From assembly GCA_026706385.1 (NCBI GenBank), contig JAPOYV010000097.1:1-64000 (forward strand): DNA of 64,000 bases. Direction: 5' to 3'. The position numbers were made by a program, and so were the translations under genes. Origin of the DNA: Gammaproteobacteria bacterium (GTDB lineage: Bacteria; Pseudomonadota; Gammaproteobacteria; Pseudomonadales; Azotimanducaceae). Below are positions 36,503-45,332 of the stretch, one piece after another (positions within the stretch are counted from its first letter, which is position 1; each line of letters starts with the position of its first letter). The notes below the pieces were generated by a model. The model did no database searches, was not told the DNA's origin, and worked only from the letters and a program-made list of their open reading frames with translations.

Positions 36503-37810
36503 ATGGCCACGCGCCGGCAACTTCTCGCTTCCGCGGTCAGCGGCACGGCGTTCGCCGTTTCGGCCCTCGCGTTGAAGGGTCGCGCGACCACAACGCGAGT
36601 TGTCCGGGAACTGCGTCCGGTGGCCGATCAGACCACCGGGGCCGCGCTGCTTCGACTGCCGCCCGGGTTCAGCTACAAGTCCGCCAGTTGGTCGCTCGAT
36701 GCCACGGACGACGGCAACGTCGTCTCGGGCCTGCATGACGGCATGGGGGCGTTTCCCGCTGCCGACGGTCGCACCGTCACCCTGGTGCGCAACCATGAGA
36801 TCACGCTGGCGCCGCTCTTGGCCGACAGGCCGGTCTACGACCCGACCTGCGGCGGCGGGACCACGACGTTGACGTTCGACGCGGTGGCGGGCGATTGGCT
36901 CTCGTCGCGGGTATCCCTCGCCGGGACGTACAAGAACTGCTCGGGTGGTCCGACACCTTGGGGAAGCTGGCTGACCTGCGAGGAGACGCTCGCCGACCCG
37001 TCCACGCACCGCGTCTCGCGGCGCCACGGTTTCGTCTTCGAGGTTCCCGCCGAGGGTGTGGGCGATCCGCGACCGATTCCCGGGCTCGGGCGATTCGAGC
37101 ATGAGGCAGCGGCCGTGGATCCTGGCACGGGCATCGTCTATCTCACCGAGGACGAACGCCGCGCCGGGCTCTACCGATTTGTGCCTGCGGCCGGTTCGAT
37201 GGGGCCTGGGTCACTGCGCGGACCGGGCCAACTGCAGATGCTGGCGATCGACGGTCGAAGCGACCCGAAGGACCGTCCCGGAACCGCGGCGCCGGTCAAG
37301 TGGGTGGACATCGACGATCCGGAGGCCTTGGACGGTCGGGCCGTCTTCGCCCAAGGGAAGGCGCGGGGCGGGAAGACGTTCCGGCGCCTCGAAGGCTGCT
37401 GGTTCGACGGCGGCCGACTGTATTTCGTCTCCACCACTGGCGGCGCGGCCGGCAAGGGCCAGGTGTGGGAACTCGGCGTCGCAAACGACCGGCTGACGCT
37501 GCTCTACGAGTCGCCGGGCCGCGATACGTTGGACATGCCCGACAATCTCGTGAGCCTGCCGGGCCTCGGGCTGCTGCTTTGCGAGGACGGCGGTTCGCCC
37601 ACCCGGTTGCGGTTGCTGACTAACGACGGCGAGATCGTCACCGTCGCCGAGAACGCGGTGGTGCTCGACGGACTGCGCGGCTTCAACGGCGACTACCGCG
37701 GCGGCGAATGGTGCGGCGCCTGCCGTGCCGGCGATTGGCTCTTCGTGAACCTGCAGGTGCCGGGGATCACGTTCGCCATCACCGGGCCTTGGGAAACGCT
37801 CGCCGGCTGA
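36503..37810 (+). CDS. PhoX/DUF839-like Tat-exported phosphatase family protein
   Basis: A protein of about 435 residues. The N-terminus MATRRQLLASAVSGTAFAV has a twin-arginine motif (TRRQLL), so it is predicted to be exported folded. The body matches the DUF839/PhoX family: RNHEI, GTYKNCSGGPTPWGSWLTCEET, GRFEHEAAAVDPGTGIVYLTED, and LCEDGG near the end. PhoX proteins are calcium/iron alkaline phosphatases, but many DUF839 members are uncharacterised. ATG 36503 is chosen because it places the Tat motif near the N-terminus; GTG 36455 and ATG 36467 are also in frame. Confidence 0.85.
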   Translation: MATRRQLLASAVSGTAFAVSALALKGRATTTRVVRELRPVADQTTGAALLRLPPGFSYKSASWSLDATDDGNVVSGLHDGMGAFPAADGRTVTLVRNHEITLAPLLADRPVYDPTCGGGTTTLTFDAVAGDWLSSRVSLAGTYKNCSGGPTPWGSWLTCEETLADPSTHRVSRRHGFVFEVPAEGVGDPRPIPGLGRFEHEAAAVDPGTGIVYLTEDERRAGLYRFVPAAGSMGPGSLRGPGQLQMLAIDGRSDPKDRPGTAAPVKWVDIDDPEALDGRAVFAQGKARGGKTFRRLEGCWFDGGRLYFVSTTGGAAGKGQVWELGVANDRLTLLYESPGRDTLDMPDNLVSLPGLGLLLCEDGGSPTRLRLLTNDGEIVTVAENAVVLDGLRGFNGDYRGGEWCGACRAGDWLFVNLQVPGITFAITGPWETLAG

Positions 37811-37876
37811 CCGGATATTCGCAATAGCCGCCCGAGGGGCGTACTCTTGCGCGATATCCGATTGGGGAGCAGTGTC

Positions 37877-39100
37877 ATGGCGAGCGCCAACGTGTCCACC
37901 AGCCGCCGCGGTTTCCTGCGTACAAGCGCGGCTGCATCCGCCGCCCTGCCGCTGGCAAGCGCGTGGGCCAACGATCCCACGCAACCCGGCGAGGTCCGTC
38001 GTTATGCCACGCTAGGCCGCACGGGCTACGAGATCTCGGACGTCTCGTTCGGCACCGCAAGCCTCCGCCCTGGTCAAGAGGACCTGGTGCACCACGCCCT
38101 GGACCGCGGCATCAACTACTTCGACACCGCGGAAAGCTATACGGGCGGCAACTCGGAGATCGCTCTCGGTCGCGCCCTGAAAGGCAAGCGCGACCAGGTG
38201 GTCATCACATCCAAGGTCATGCAGGAACCGGACAGCAGCGCCGAGTGGCTCATGGAGATGCTGGAAGGATCGCTGCGCCGGCTGCAGATGGACTACGTCG
38301 ACATCTACATGAACCACGCGGTCAACGACCTGGCGGTCGTTCGCAATCCGGAGTGGCATGCCTTCATGGACCGCGCGAAGGAGCAAGGCAAGATCCGCTT
38401 TTCCGGCATGTCGGGCCATGCGGGCCACCTCGTCGACTGTCTCGAATACGCGTTCGAGGAGGACTTGGTTGACGCCGTGCTCGTCGCGCACAACTTCGGC
38501 CAGGATCCGAAGTTCTTCGAGCGTGTCACCCGGTCCATGGACTGGGTGGCCACCCAGCAGGACTTGCCGCGCGCGCTCGCCAAGGGCAGGGCCAAGGGCG
38601 TGGGCGTCACGGTGATGAAGACCCTGCGCGGTGCACGCCTCAACGACATGCGGCCGTTCGAGAAGGACGGTGCGACCTACGCCCAGGCGGCGTTGCGTTG
38701 GGTGCTGTCCAACCCGGATGTGGACGGGGCGGTGATCACGATGAACAGCGTCGAGAAGATCGACGAGTTCCTCGGCGCCTCCGGGTGGGAGAAGCTCGCC
38801 TACGGCGACATGGACCTGCTCGAGCGCTATGCGCACCTCAACAAGGAGACGTACTGCAACAACGTCTGCAACGACTGCGCCGGCGCCTGCCCGTACGGCG
38901 TGCCGATCCAGGAGGTACTGCGCACGCGTATGTACGCGGTCGACTATCAGGACGTCGACTTCGCGCGCCGCGAGTACGCGATGCTCGCGACGAACGCCGA
39001 GGCCTGCCTGTCCTGCGATGGCCAGCCGTGCGCCAACGCCTGCACGCACGGCATCGCCATCGACCGGTTCTGCGGCCCGACGCACAGCCTGCTCGCATGA
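37877..39100 (+). CDS. Tat-exported aldo/keto reductase with C-terminal ferredoxin domain
   Basis: A 407-residue protein. It opens with a twin-arginine signal (STSRRGFLRTSAAASAALPLASA), continues as an aldo/keto reductase barrel (FDTAESYTGG with catalytic Asp and Tyr, VVITSKV with Lys), and ends with a ferredoxin-like domain, CNNVCNDCAGACPYG and CLSCDGQPCANAC, that could hold two 4Fe-4S clusters. Such Tat plus AKR plus Fe-S proteins are uncharacterised periplasmic oxidoreductases. The start is ATG 37877 with GGGGAG a few bases upstream. Confidence 0.88.
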   Translation: MASANVSTSRRGFLRTSAAASAALPLASAWANDPTQPGEVRRYATLGRTGYEISDVSFGTASLRPGQEDLVHHALDRGINYFDTAESYTGGNSEIALGRALKGKRDQVVITSKVMQEPDSSAEWLMEMLEGSLRRLQMDYVDIYMNHAVNDLAVVRNPEWHAFMDRAKEQGKIRFSGMSGHAGHLVDCLEYAFEEDLVDAVLVAHNFGQDPKFFERVTRSMDWVATQQDLPRALAKGRAKGVGVTVMKTLRGARLNDMRPFEKDGATYAQAALRWVLSNPDVDGAVITMNSVEKIDEFLGASGWEKLAYGDMDLLERYAHLNKETYCNNVCNDCAGACPYGVPIQEVLRTRMYAVDYQDVDFARREYAMLATNAEACLSCDGQPCANACTHGIAIDRFCGPTHSLLA

Positions 39101-39137
39101 GGTCAGCTGGCGGCGAGTAGCCGCTAGGCGACTCGCA

Positions 39138-40325
39138 TTGACCCAGCGCGCGCTTTTCTACGAGTGTTTCGCCGGCATCGCCGGCGACATGCACTTGGGC
39201 GCCTTGATCGACGTCGGCGTGCCGGCGGCGTACCTGCAGGCCGAACTCGACAAGCTCGAATTGGCCGCCGAGTTCGACCTCGTCGTCGAGCCGAGCAAGA
39301 AGATGGGCATCACGGGCACCCAAGCCACGGTGCGTTTGCACGACGGCATCGACCGCCCGCACCGCCACCTGTCGACGATCAAGGGCATCCTCGACCGGGC
39401 CGGCTTTGCGCCTAAGGTCTGCGAGCGGGCCGGGGCGATGTTCGAGACCATCGCGGTGGCGGAAGCCAAGATCCACGGCACCACGGTCGAGGCGATCCAC
39501 TTTCACGAGGTCGGCGCGACCGACTCCATCGTCGACATCGCCGGTGCGGCCATCGGTCTCGACTACCTGAATGCGGATCGCGTTTTCTGCGGTCCCGTGG
39601 AACTCGGCAGCGGCACGGTACGTTGCGAGCACGGCGTGATGCCGGTACCGGCGCCGGCCACGGCAGAGATCCTCAAGGGCGCGCCGTGCCGTTACGGCGG
39701 CGTGGACGGCGAGGCGACGACGCCGACGGGGGCTGCCATCCTCAACTGCGCGGTCGATCAATTCGAAGCGCCGGTCGGTTTCAAGGCGACGACGATCGGC
39801 TACGGCGTCGGCATGAAGGACTTCCGCGTGCCCAATGTCCTGCGCCTGTCCCTTGGGGAAGTGACCGCCCGGATCGAGGCCGAGACCAATCTCGAGGTGC
39901 AGTGCAACATCGACGACATGACGCCGGAGGCTTTCCAGCCCTTGATGGACGCCCTGTTCGCGAAGGGGGCCCGGGATGTCTTCCTCACGCCGATCGTCAT
40001 GAAGAAGGCCCGTCCAGGCACGCGCGTTTCGGTCATCGTCGACGAGGCGCGGCTCGATGCCGTGCTCGATGAGCTCTTCGCGGGATCCACCACCATCGGC
40101 GTGCGCCTGCACGAGGTCGCCAAGCGGATGCTGCCGCGGCAGGAACGCACCGTGGACACGACGCTGGGACCGGTTCGCGTCAAGGTCGTCACCTTGCCGA
40201 GCGGTGCCACACGGTGGAAATCGGAACACGATGACGTGGCCGCGCTGGCCGCACGCAACGACTTGGACTACCTGAGCGCCAAGTCCGCGGTAGACCGCGA
40301 AATCGACAAGGCGCTCGGACCGTGA
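39138..40325 (+). CDS. larC: Nickel-pincer cofactor biosynthesis protein LarC (nickel insertion)
   Basis: A 395-residue LarC, the CTP-dependent cyclometallase that inserts nickel into the pincer nucleotide. ECFAGIAGDMHLGALIDVG at the N-terminus and FHEVGATDSIVDIAGAA are family signatures, and NIDDMTPE marks the C-terminal (LarC2) half. In some lactobacilli the two halves are joined by frameshifting; here they are one frame. The only plausible start is TTG 39138 with AGG about 9 bp upstream. It overlaps larB by 4 bp (GTGA). Confidence 0.92.
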   Translation: MTQRALFYECFAGIAGDMHLGALIDVGVPAAYLQAELDKLELAAEFDLVVEPSKKMGITGTQATVRLHDGIDRPHRHLSTIKGILDRAGFAPKVCERAGAMFETIAVAEAKIHGTTVEAIHFHEVGATDSIVDIAGAAIGLDYLNADRVFCGPVELGSGTVRCEHGVMPVPAPATAEILKGAPCRYGGVDGEATTPTGAAILNCAVDQFEAPVGFKATTIGYGVGMKDFRVPNVLRLSLGEVTARIEAETNLEVQCNIDDMTPEAFQPLMDALFAKGARDVFLTPIVMKKARPGTRVSVIVDEARLDAVLDELFAGSTTIGVRLHEVAKRMLPRQERTVDTTLGPVRVKVVTLPSGATRWKSEHDDVAALAARNDLDYLSAKSAVDREIDKALGP

Positions 40326-41065
40326 AGCCCATCGCGGAAATCCTCGACGATTTCGCCCAAGGACGCCTGGACCGGGACCAGGCCGCGGCGGCCATCGACA
40401 GTGCCTACTTCGAGAACCTCGGCCACAGCACGATCGATCACGACCGGCTGCGGCGCACGGGATCCGCCGAGGTGGTCTACGGCGAGCACAAGACGCCGGA
40501 ACAGGTGGCCGCGACCTTCAAGGCTGTGGTGGCGCGCGGCCACAACGCGCTGGCGACGCGTGTCGACGAAGCGGCCGCGCGGGCGGCACTCGACGCCGTC
40601 CCCCAGGCCACTCACCATGCCGAAGCGCGTCTGCTCACCTGCAAGCAGAAGGAGGACGAGCCGGTTTCGACGAAGGTCGCCGTGGTGACCGCGGGAACCT
40701 CCGACCGCAGCGTGGCCGAGGAGGCGGCGTTGACGGCCGAGTTCTACGGCAACCCCGTCCTGCGTATCAGCGATGTCGGCGTTGCGGGCGTCCATCGCCT
40801 GCTCGCGCGCATCGAGGAAATCCGCGAGGCACGGGTGGTCGTCGTGGTCGCGGGCATGGAAGGCGCATTGCCAAGCGTGGTCGGCGGGTTGGTGGACAAG
40901 CCGGTCATCGCCGTGCCGACCAGCGTCGGCTACGGCGCGAGCTTCAACGGGGTCGCCGCTTTGCTCGGCATGCTCAATAGCTGTGCCTCCGGGGTCGCCG
41001 TGGTGAACATCGACAACGGCTTCGGCGCGGGGTTCCTCGCCAACACGATCAACCGCCTCCAGTAA
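40322..41065 (+). CDS. larB: Nickel-pincer cofactor biosynthesis protein LarB
   Basis: A 247-residue LarB of the PurE-like superfamily, which carboxylates and hydrolyses nicotinic acid adenine dinucleotide as the first step of pincer nucleotide synthesis. VAVVTAGTSDRSVAEEAALTAEFYG and GMEGALPSVVGGLVDKPVIAVPTSVGYGASFNG are diagnostic. The start is GTG 40322, coupled to larC. It ends 9 bp before a CoA-transferase gene. Confidence 0.93.
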   Translation: MKPIAEILDDFAQGRLDRDQAAAAIDSAYFENLGHSTIDHDRLRRTGSAEVVYGEHKTPEQVAATFKAVVARGHNALATRVDEAAARAALDAVPQATHHAEARLLTCKQKEDEPVSTKVAVVTAGTSDRSVAEEAALTAEFYGNPVLRISDVGVAGVHRLLARIEEIREARVVVVVAGMEGALPSVVGGLVDKPVIAVPTSVGYGASFNGVAALLGMLNSCASGVAVVNIDNGFGAGFLANTINRLQ

Positions 41066-41074
41066 GCCCGAAGC

Positions 41075-42334
41075 GTGCAGACCATCGACGCGATCGAAGT
41101 GGGCGGCCTGCTGCGCCCCGGCATGCGGGTCTGGGTGGCCGGCAGCAGCAACGAACCGCGGGCCTTGGTCGAGGGCTTGAAGCAAGCTTGCGAGCAAGAC
41201 ACCGCGATAGCGGAACACGTTACTTTTCTCCAGTTCCCATTCCCGGGCATGAATCGGTTCGACTTCTCGTCGCTCGGTGCCGCGACCCGTATGGAGGCGT
41301 TCTTTCTGACCCGCGAGCTCCGCGAGGGCCATGAGAGTGGTCGGGTGCAGTACGTCCCCATGCACATGCGCCATGTCTACGACTACTTGGCGCGCGGGCT
41401 CGACGTGGCTTTCATCCAATGCACCCGGGACCCCTCCGGCGTCTTGCGCGCGGGGCCGAACGTCGACTTCCACGCGGCGGCCCTCAGTGCGGCGAAGGTG
41501 GTGGTTGCCGAACTGAACACGGCCCTGCCCGCACCGGCCGGGGCACCGCCCATCGACGAGGCCGCCATCGACTACTTGGTGACCAGCACCAACGGACCGA
41601 TGACCTTGCCGCCGGCCGAACCGGACGAGGTCGCACGCACCATCGGGGCCCACGTGGCGTCGTTGATCCACGACGGTGATTGCATTCAGACGGGAATCGG
41701 CGCGATCCCCGCGGCCATTCTCGCGGCGCTCGCGGACAAGAACGACTTAGGCGTGCACGGTGGCCTGCTCGACGACGGCGGCCGCGCCTTGATCGAATCG
41801 GGCGTCGTCAACGGGGCCGCAAAGAGCCACATGCAAGGCGCCCATGTCACGGGCATGCTCGTCGGCAGCGCGGGACTCTTCGCGTGGGCCGAGTCGCGGG
41901 CCGACGTATTCCTCGTCGGCGCGGATGTCACCCACGAGAGCCGGACGATCGCCCTCATCGACAACTTCGTCTCGATCAACTCGGCCGTGGAGGTGGACTT
42001 GGATGGCCAGGTCAACGCGGAGGTCGTCGCCGACCGTCAGATCTCCGGCGTTGGCGGCGCGGTGGACTTCATGCGCGCCGCACGCATGTCCCGTGGCGGG
42101 CGCTCCATCGTCGCGATGACCGCCACGGCCGCGCGCGGCAAGGTGTCACGCATCGTGCCGCGCGCGGCGATCGTGACGGCGCTGCGTACCGACGTGGACA
42201 TCGTGGTGACGGAGTACGGCATCGCCAAGCTGCACGGCGGGAGCCAGGGGGCACGGGCCGAGGCTCTCATCGCGATTGCCCATCCGGACTTCCGCGACGA
42301 CTTGCGTCGCGCGTGGCGGACCGGGGTTTCGTAG
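41075..42334 (+). CDS. Acetyl-CoA hydrolase/4-hydroxybutyrate CoA-transferase family protein
   Basis: A 419-residue class I-type CoA-transferase or hydrolase. The C-terminal GIGAIPAAILAAL, then HGGLLDDGG, INSAVEVDLDGQVNAE and VTEYGIAKLHG, match the acetyl-CoA hydrolase/4-hydroxybutyrate CoA-transferase family. The start is GTG 41075. Its place in the lar operon suggests that a hydroxyacid or its CoA ester is involved with the nickel-pincer enzyme; that is inference. Its 3' end is 6 bp from the convergent HepT-like gene. Confidence 0.85.
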   Translation: MQTIDAIEVGGLLRPGMRVWVAGSSNEPRALVEGLKQACEQDTAIAEHVTFLQFPFPGMNRFDFSSLGAATRMEAFFLTRELREGHESGRVQYVPMHMRHVYDYLARGLDVAFIQCTRDPSGVLRAGPNVDFHAAALSAAKVVVAELNTALPAPAGAPPIDEAAIDYLVTSTNGPMTLPPAEPDEVARTIGAHVASLIHDGDCIQTGIGAIPAAILAALADKNDLGVHGGLLDDGGRALIESGVVNGAAKSHMQGAHVTGMLVGSAGLFAWAESRADVFLVGADVTHESRTIALIDNFVSINSAVEVDLDGQVNAEVVADRQISGVGGAVDFMRAARMSRGGRSIVAMTATAARGKVSRIVPRAAIVTALRTDVDIVVTEYGIAKLHGGSQGARAEALIAIAHPDFRDDLRRAWRTGVS

Positions 42335-42340
42335 GCCGGG

Positions 42341-42817
42341 TCAAGCCGCCGGTTGACCGACCAACCACGCCGCGAATGCCTCGATGTCGCGCCGAAACGC
42401 GGTGATCGTGGCGGGCAGACGGTCTTCCAGCGATGCCATCCGTTCAGCGTCCCGAACGCCGCCGTAGACGTTGCGGAAGACGTGCCGGAACCGTAGGTAC
42501 TCCGCAAGGACGTCGGCCAGCCGGCGTTCGACCACCGCTGGCCGCACGCCTGCGATCTCGAGCGCCATGTCGCCGATCAGCTCCCGATGCCACTGCTCGC
42601 CGCGCGGGGTGCCGCCGTTGAGTTCGCGAGCGATGCGTAGGAAGACCCGCTCTACGCAATTGTAGAAATCGTGGAGCATGGACCCGCGGGCGCGGATCGC
42701 GTAGCTGTCGCCACTGCGCGGCGCGCTCGCGAACTCCTCGGCCAGTGCCGCCAGGGTGGCCAGCTCGGCCTCAATCTCCGCGGCAAGCCGTCGTGCGAGG
42801 ACCTCTTCCGGGGTCAC
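42341..42817 (-). CDS. HepT-like ribonuclease toxin
   Basis: A 158-residue helical protein. LRFRHVFRNVYG (about residues 118-129) resembles the conserved R/H region of HepT-like HEPN ribonuclease toxins. The start is GTG 42817, overlapping the nucleotidyltransferase stop as GTGA, the normal antitoxin-then-toxin arrangement. It would cleave RNA unless neutralised, in this family by AMPylation from the MNT partner. The call rests on motif plus context. Confidence 0.7.
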   Translation of the reverse strand: MTPEEVLARRLAAEIEAELATLAALAEEFASAPRSGDSYAIRARGSMLHDFYNCVERVFLRIARELNGGTPRGEQWHRELIGDMALEIAGVRPAVVERRLADVLAEYLRFRHVFRNVYGGVRDAERMASLEDRLPATITAFRRDIEAFAAWLVGQPAA

Positions 42818-43149
42818 AGCTCGACCCCATACTTGTCGACGCTGCCACGGAACCCGGCGGTCACGGTTTCGAGCGGCGTCGGGTCCAGAGTGAAGTCGGT
42901 CAGCCTCGCTGCGCCGGCGGAAACGGCGAAGAACCTCCGCGGGTCGATGCCGCCGACGACCAGATCGATGTCGGAGCGGTCTGTGAACGCTCGCGTAGCC
43001 TCGAATGCCGATCCGATGCCGATGATGCGGGATGCCCCCTCGCTCCGGAGATACGTGACGATTCGACGTGCGTCGGCCTGCGCGCGTTCGCGATCGCCGG
43101 ACTCGAAGTGCGTGGCCCGGATGTGGTTCAGGAGGGTCGCGCGATCCAT
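42814..43149 (-). CDS. MNT-type nucleotidyltransferase antitoxin
   Basis: A 111-residue minimal nucleotidyltransferase. GIGSAFEATRAFTDRSDIDLVV (residues 44-65) is the active-site motif; the spacing between GS and DxD is 12 residues rather than the common 10. GGIDPRRFFAV and the tail FRGSVDKYGVEL fit MntA antitoxins. It is coupled to the HepT-like gene and reads opposite to the surrounding lar genes. Confidence 0.75.
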   Translation of the reverse strand: MDRATLLNHIRATHFESGDRERAQADARRIVTYLRSEGASRIIGIGSAFEATRAFTDRSDIDLVVGGIDPRRFFAVSAGAARLTDFTLDPTPLETVTAGFRGSVDKYGVEL

Positions 43150-43228
43150 GGCTGAACTCTACCCGATCCGGCTTCTTGGCGACCGGGCGGTTGATGCGGG
43201 CGGGCAACGGTGAGACGATTCTGCGGCC

Positions 43229-44086
43229 ATGACCACCACCACACTCAGCGAGAACGTTGCCGGCAAGTACGCCGCGCTCAGGACTAGCGTCCGGGACTTG
43301 GGGCGCGTGATCGTTGCGTTCTCCGGCGGCGTCGACAGTTCGCTGGTCGCCTACGTCGCCGCCGAGGCGCTCGGCAAAGACGCGCTGGCCGTCACGTCCG
43401 GTTCGCAGAGCCTGAAACGCAGCGACCTGAAGCTCGCCGGCGAACTGGCGGAGAAGTGGGGCATGCGCCACCGGGTCATCGTCACCGACGAGGTCTCGAA
43501 GCCCGAGTACCGCGCGAACCCCGTCAATCGGTGCTTCTACTGCAAGACGACGCTTTACGACGCCCTGGCGCGAATCGCGACCGACGAGGGCTACGATCAT
43601 GTGCTCAACGGCACCAACACCGACGACCTCGGCGACCACCGCCCCGGCTTGATCGCCGCCAACGACTTCCACGTGGTGTCGCCGCTCGTCGATGCCGGGT
43701 TCGACAAGGGGGATATCCGCGCGCTTGCCGCACACTTGGGACTCGACAACGCCGCCAAGCCGCAATCGGCGTGCCTGTCGAGCCGATTCCCCTACGGATC
43801 GCACATTACCGAACAGCGTCTCGCCCAGGTCGAGGCGGCGGAGGATGCGCTCGCCGCACTCGGTTTCACGCAGTACCGCGTTCGTCACCACGAGGACGTC
43901 GCGCGCATCGAACTGGTGGCGAGCGAGTTGCCGCGCGCGCTGGACATGCGCGAGGAGGTCGAGGCGTCCGTGAAGGCTACCGGCTACCGCTTCGTGGCCG
44001 TTGACCTCGGCGGGTTCCGGTCCGGTTCTCTGAACGAGGGGTTGATCGACGTCGTGCAGGTTTTCGACGGCGGATCCGGTCCCTGA
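43229..44086 (+). CDS. larE: ATP-dependent sacrificial sulfur transferase LarE
   Basis: A 285-residue LarE of the PP-loop ATPase type. AFSGGVDSSLVAYVAAEAL is the PP-loop, and ACLSSRFPYG carries Cys182, in the place of the sacrificial or cluster-binding cysteine. RCFYCK (Cys102 and Cys105) together with Cys182 would suit the three-cysteine, 4Fe-4S form of LarE; this is inferred. It adds sulfur to the pincer nucleotide made by LarB. It is separated from larB by a CoA-transferase gene and an opposing toxin-antitoxin pair. Confidence 0.92.
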   Translation: MTTTTLSENVAGKYAALRTSVRDLGRVIVAFSGGVDSSLVAYVAAEALGKDALAVTSGSQSLKRSDLKLAGELAEKWGMRHRVIVTDEVSKPEYRANPVNRCFYCKTTLYDALARIATDEGYDHVLNGTNTDDLGDHRPGLIAANDFHVVSPLVDAGFDKGDIRALAAHLGLDNAAKPQSACLSSRFPYGSHITEQRLAQVEAAEDALAALGFTQYRVRHHEDVARIELVASELPRALDMREEVEASVKATGYRFVAVDLGGFRSGSLNEGLIDVVQVFDGGSGP

Positions 44087-44445
44087 ATCAGGACGCTCCC
44101 TCGGCGGACTTTGAGCTTAGGGCGCCTGCCTAGCGGTCGGAAGCCAAAAGACCACTGTATAAAGTCACGAACCAAGACAAATTTGCATTGTAATTTGTCA
44201 CGATCTGGGTGCATTCGGCTCAACGCGGACGTGCCGAGCCTTTTGCGGGACGCGCGACGGCTTGCCGACGGAACGTCGATCGCGTACCGCCTGTTGTCCT
44301 TGCCCCTTTACCTGGTGGGCCAATTGCGTCGACTGGCGGTCGAGTGTGTCGAACTCGGTCTAGGCCGTGACTCGAGCGGCCCTGTGGTTGCGCCGAGCGC
44401 GACCGGTGTAGACTCTGCCCCATTCGACGGTTGAGGAACCAGCCA
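44087..44445. other. Gene-poor spacer with AT-rich palindrome
   Basis: A 359-bp stretch between larE and a lipoprotein gene. Its middle (about 44150-44200) is much more AT-rich than the surroundings and holds the palindrome listed separately. A frame from 44111 to 44434 exists but does not look like protein. The region most likely carries the promoter and control site for the downstream lipoprotein. Confidence 0.5.
44176..44199. promoter_or_regulatory. 8-bp perfect inverted repeat, possible operator
   Basis: GACAAATT (44176-44183) and AATTTGTC (44192-44199) are perfect inverted copies with an 8-bp spacer. The symmetry and AT-richness in a GC-rich genome resemble a dimeric-regulator operator. 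A weak hairpin is the alternative. Confidence 0.4.
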
Positions 44446-45270
44446 ATGCGTCGATGCTTTCTATTGGTTTTGGCCGGGCTGCTGGCTGGCTGTGCATCGG
44501 TGCCCGAGGAGGGCTCGGTGGCGAGCGCGCCGGCGCCCCTTGAACCTGCGCCGGCCAAACGACTCGCGGCCGCGCCCGACGCGACCGCGGCCCGCTTTGC
44601 CGCGGACCCAGCGCCCGCACCCGCAAGCTCCTACGTTGCCGAGGCGGATGGCTCCGGCGGTCCGTTGGAGGTGATGACGGTCATCGAGGATCGAATCCAG
44701 ACGCTGGAGGATCGACGACGAATCTATCGCGATCTGGCCAAGGGCAAGCGGCTCTACGCCCTCGACCAGATCGATGAAGCCTTCCCCTATCTGCTCGACA
44801 CGGCGCAGCGCGGCTTCAAGGACTCGCAGGCACGCGTCGGCCACATTTACCTGCAGGGCCTCGGCGACATCGAGGAGGACGCGACCCAAGGGGTGGGCTG
44901 GCTTGGCGTGGCGTCCACCGGGCAGACGTCGCCGGGCATCCGCAACTACTTCAACGACATCTGGAAGCGCATCCCAGAGACCCATGTTGCCTATTTCGAA
45001 GAGGTGGTCGAGGACTATCGGTCACGCTACGGCGAGGAGGCCACGGGCGTTGTCTGCGACCTGAACCGGCCGCTACGCAGTTTCGTCAAGGAGCTGCACT
45101 GCTTCTTCGAGGCGCCTCTTCCCGAGGAAATCAGGGTCCTCCTGAAGGACTTCCAAGGCAGCGAGGAGGCGCGCGAGTTCATCGAGGAACGCCTTGCCGC
45201 CGCGCGCCAAGCGATTGAAGACGCGGAACGCTGCGCGAACCCATCGCAGGGCGGTGCCTTGGGTTGCTAG
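44446..45270 (+). CDS. Sel1-like repeat lipoprotein
   Basis: A 274-residue lipoprotein: signal MRRCFLLVLAGLLAGC with a good lipobox (LAGC), an Ala/Pro-rich linker to about residue 65, then a helical region with Sel1/TPR-like repeats (AFPYLLDTAQRGFKDSQARVGHIYLQGLG, then GWLGVASTG). It is clearly paralogous to the protein encoded at 54992-55540. The start is ATG 44446 with GAGGA at 44433-44437. It sits 200 bp upstream of the TonB receptor and probably works at the same outer membrane site. Confidence 0.75.
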   Translation: MRRCFLLVLAGLLAGCASVPEEGSVASAPAPLEPAPAKRLAAAPDATAARFAADPAPAPASSYVAEADGSGGPLEVMTVIEDRIQTLEDRRRIYRDLAKGKRLYALDQIDEAFPYLLDTAQRGFKDSQARVGHIYLQGLGDIEEDATQGVGWLGVASTGQTSPGIRNYFNDIWKRIPETHVAYFEEVVEDYRSRYGEEATGVVCDLNRPLRSFVKELHCFFEAPLPEEIRVLLKDFQGSEEAREFIEERLAAARQAIEDAERCANPSQGGALGC

Positions 45271-45289
45271 CCGGCGCAGGCGCGCAACG

Positions 45290-45309
45290 GATCGTTTGGC
45301 GAAACGATC
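45290..45309 (+). terminator. Hairpin after the Sel1-like lipoprotein
   Basis: GATCGTTT and AAACGATC form an 8-bp perfect stem with a GGCG loop, 20 bp after the lipoprotein stop. No T-run follows, so termination is uncertain; it could also be a regulatory site for the downstream receptor promoter. Confidence 0.35.
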
Positions 45310-45332
45310 TGTAACATTTGCTCACGTAGGTG

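Noticed and set aside
44111-44434. Open frame in the spacer before the Sel1-like lipoprotein
   Set aside because: No family resemblance, no ribosome-binding site, and it crosses the AT-rich palindrome; better explained as regulatory DNA.
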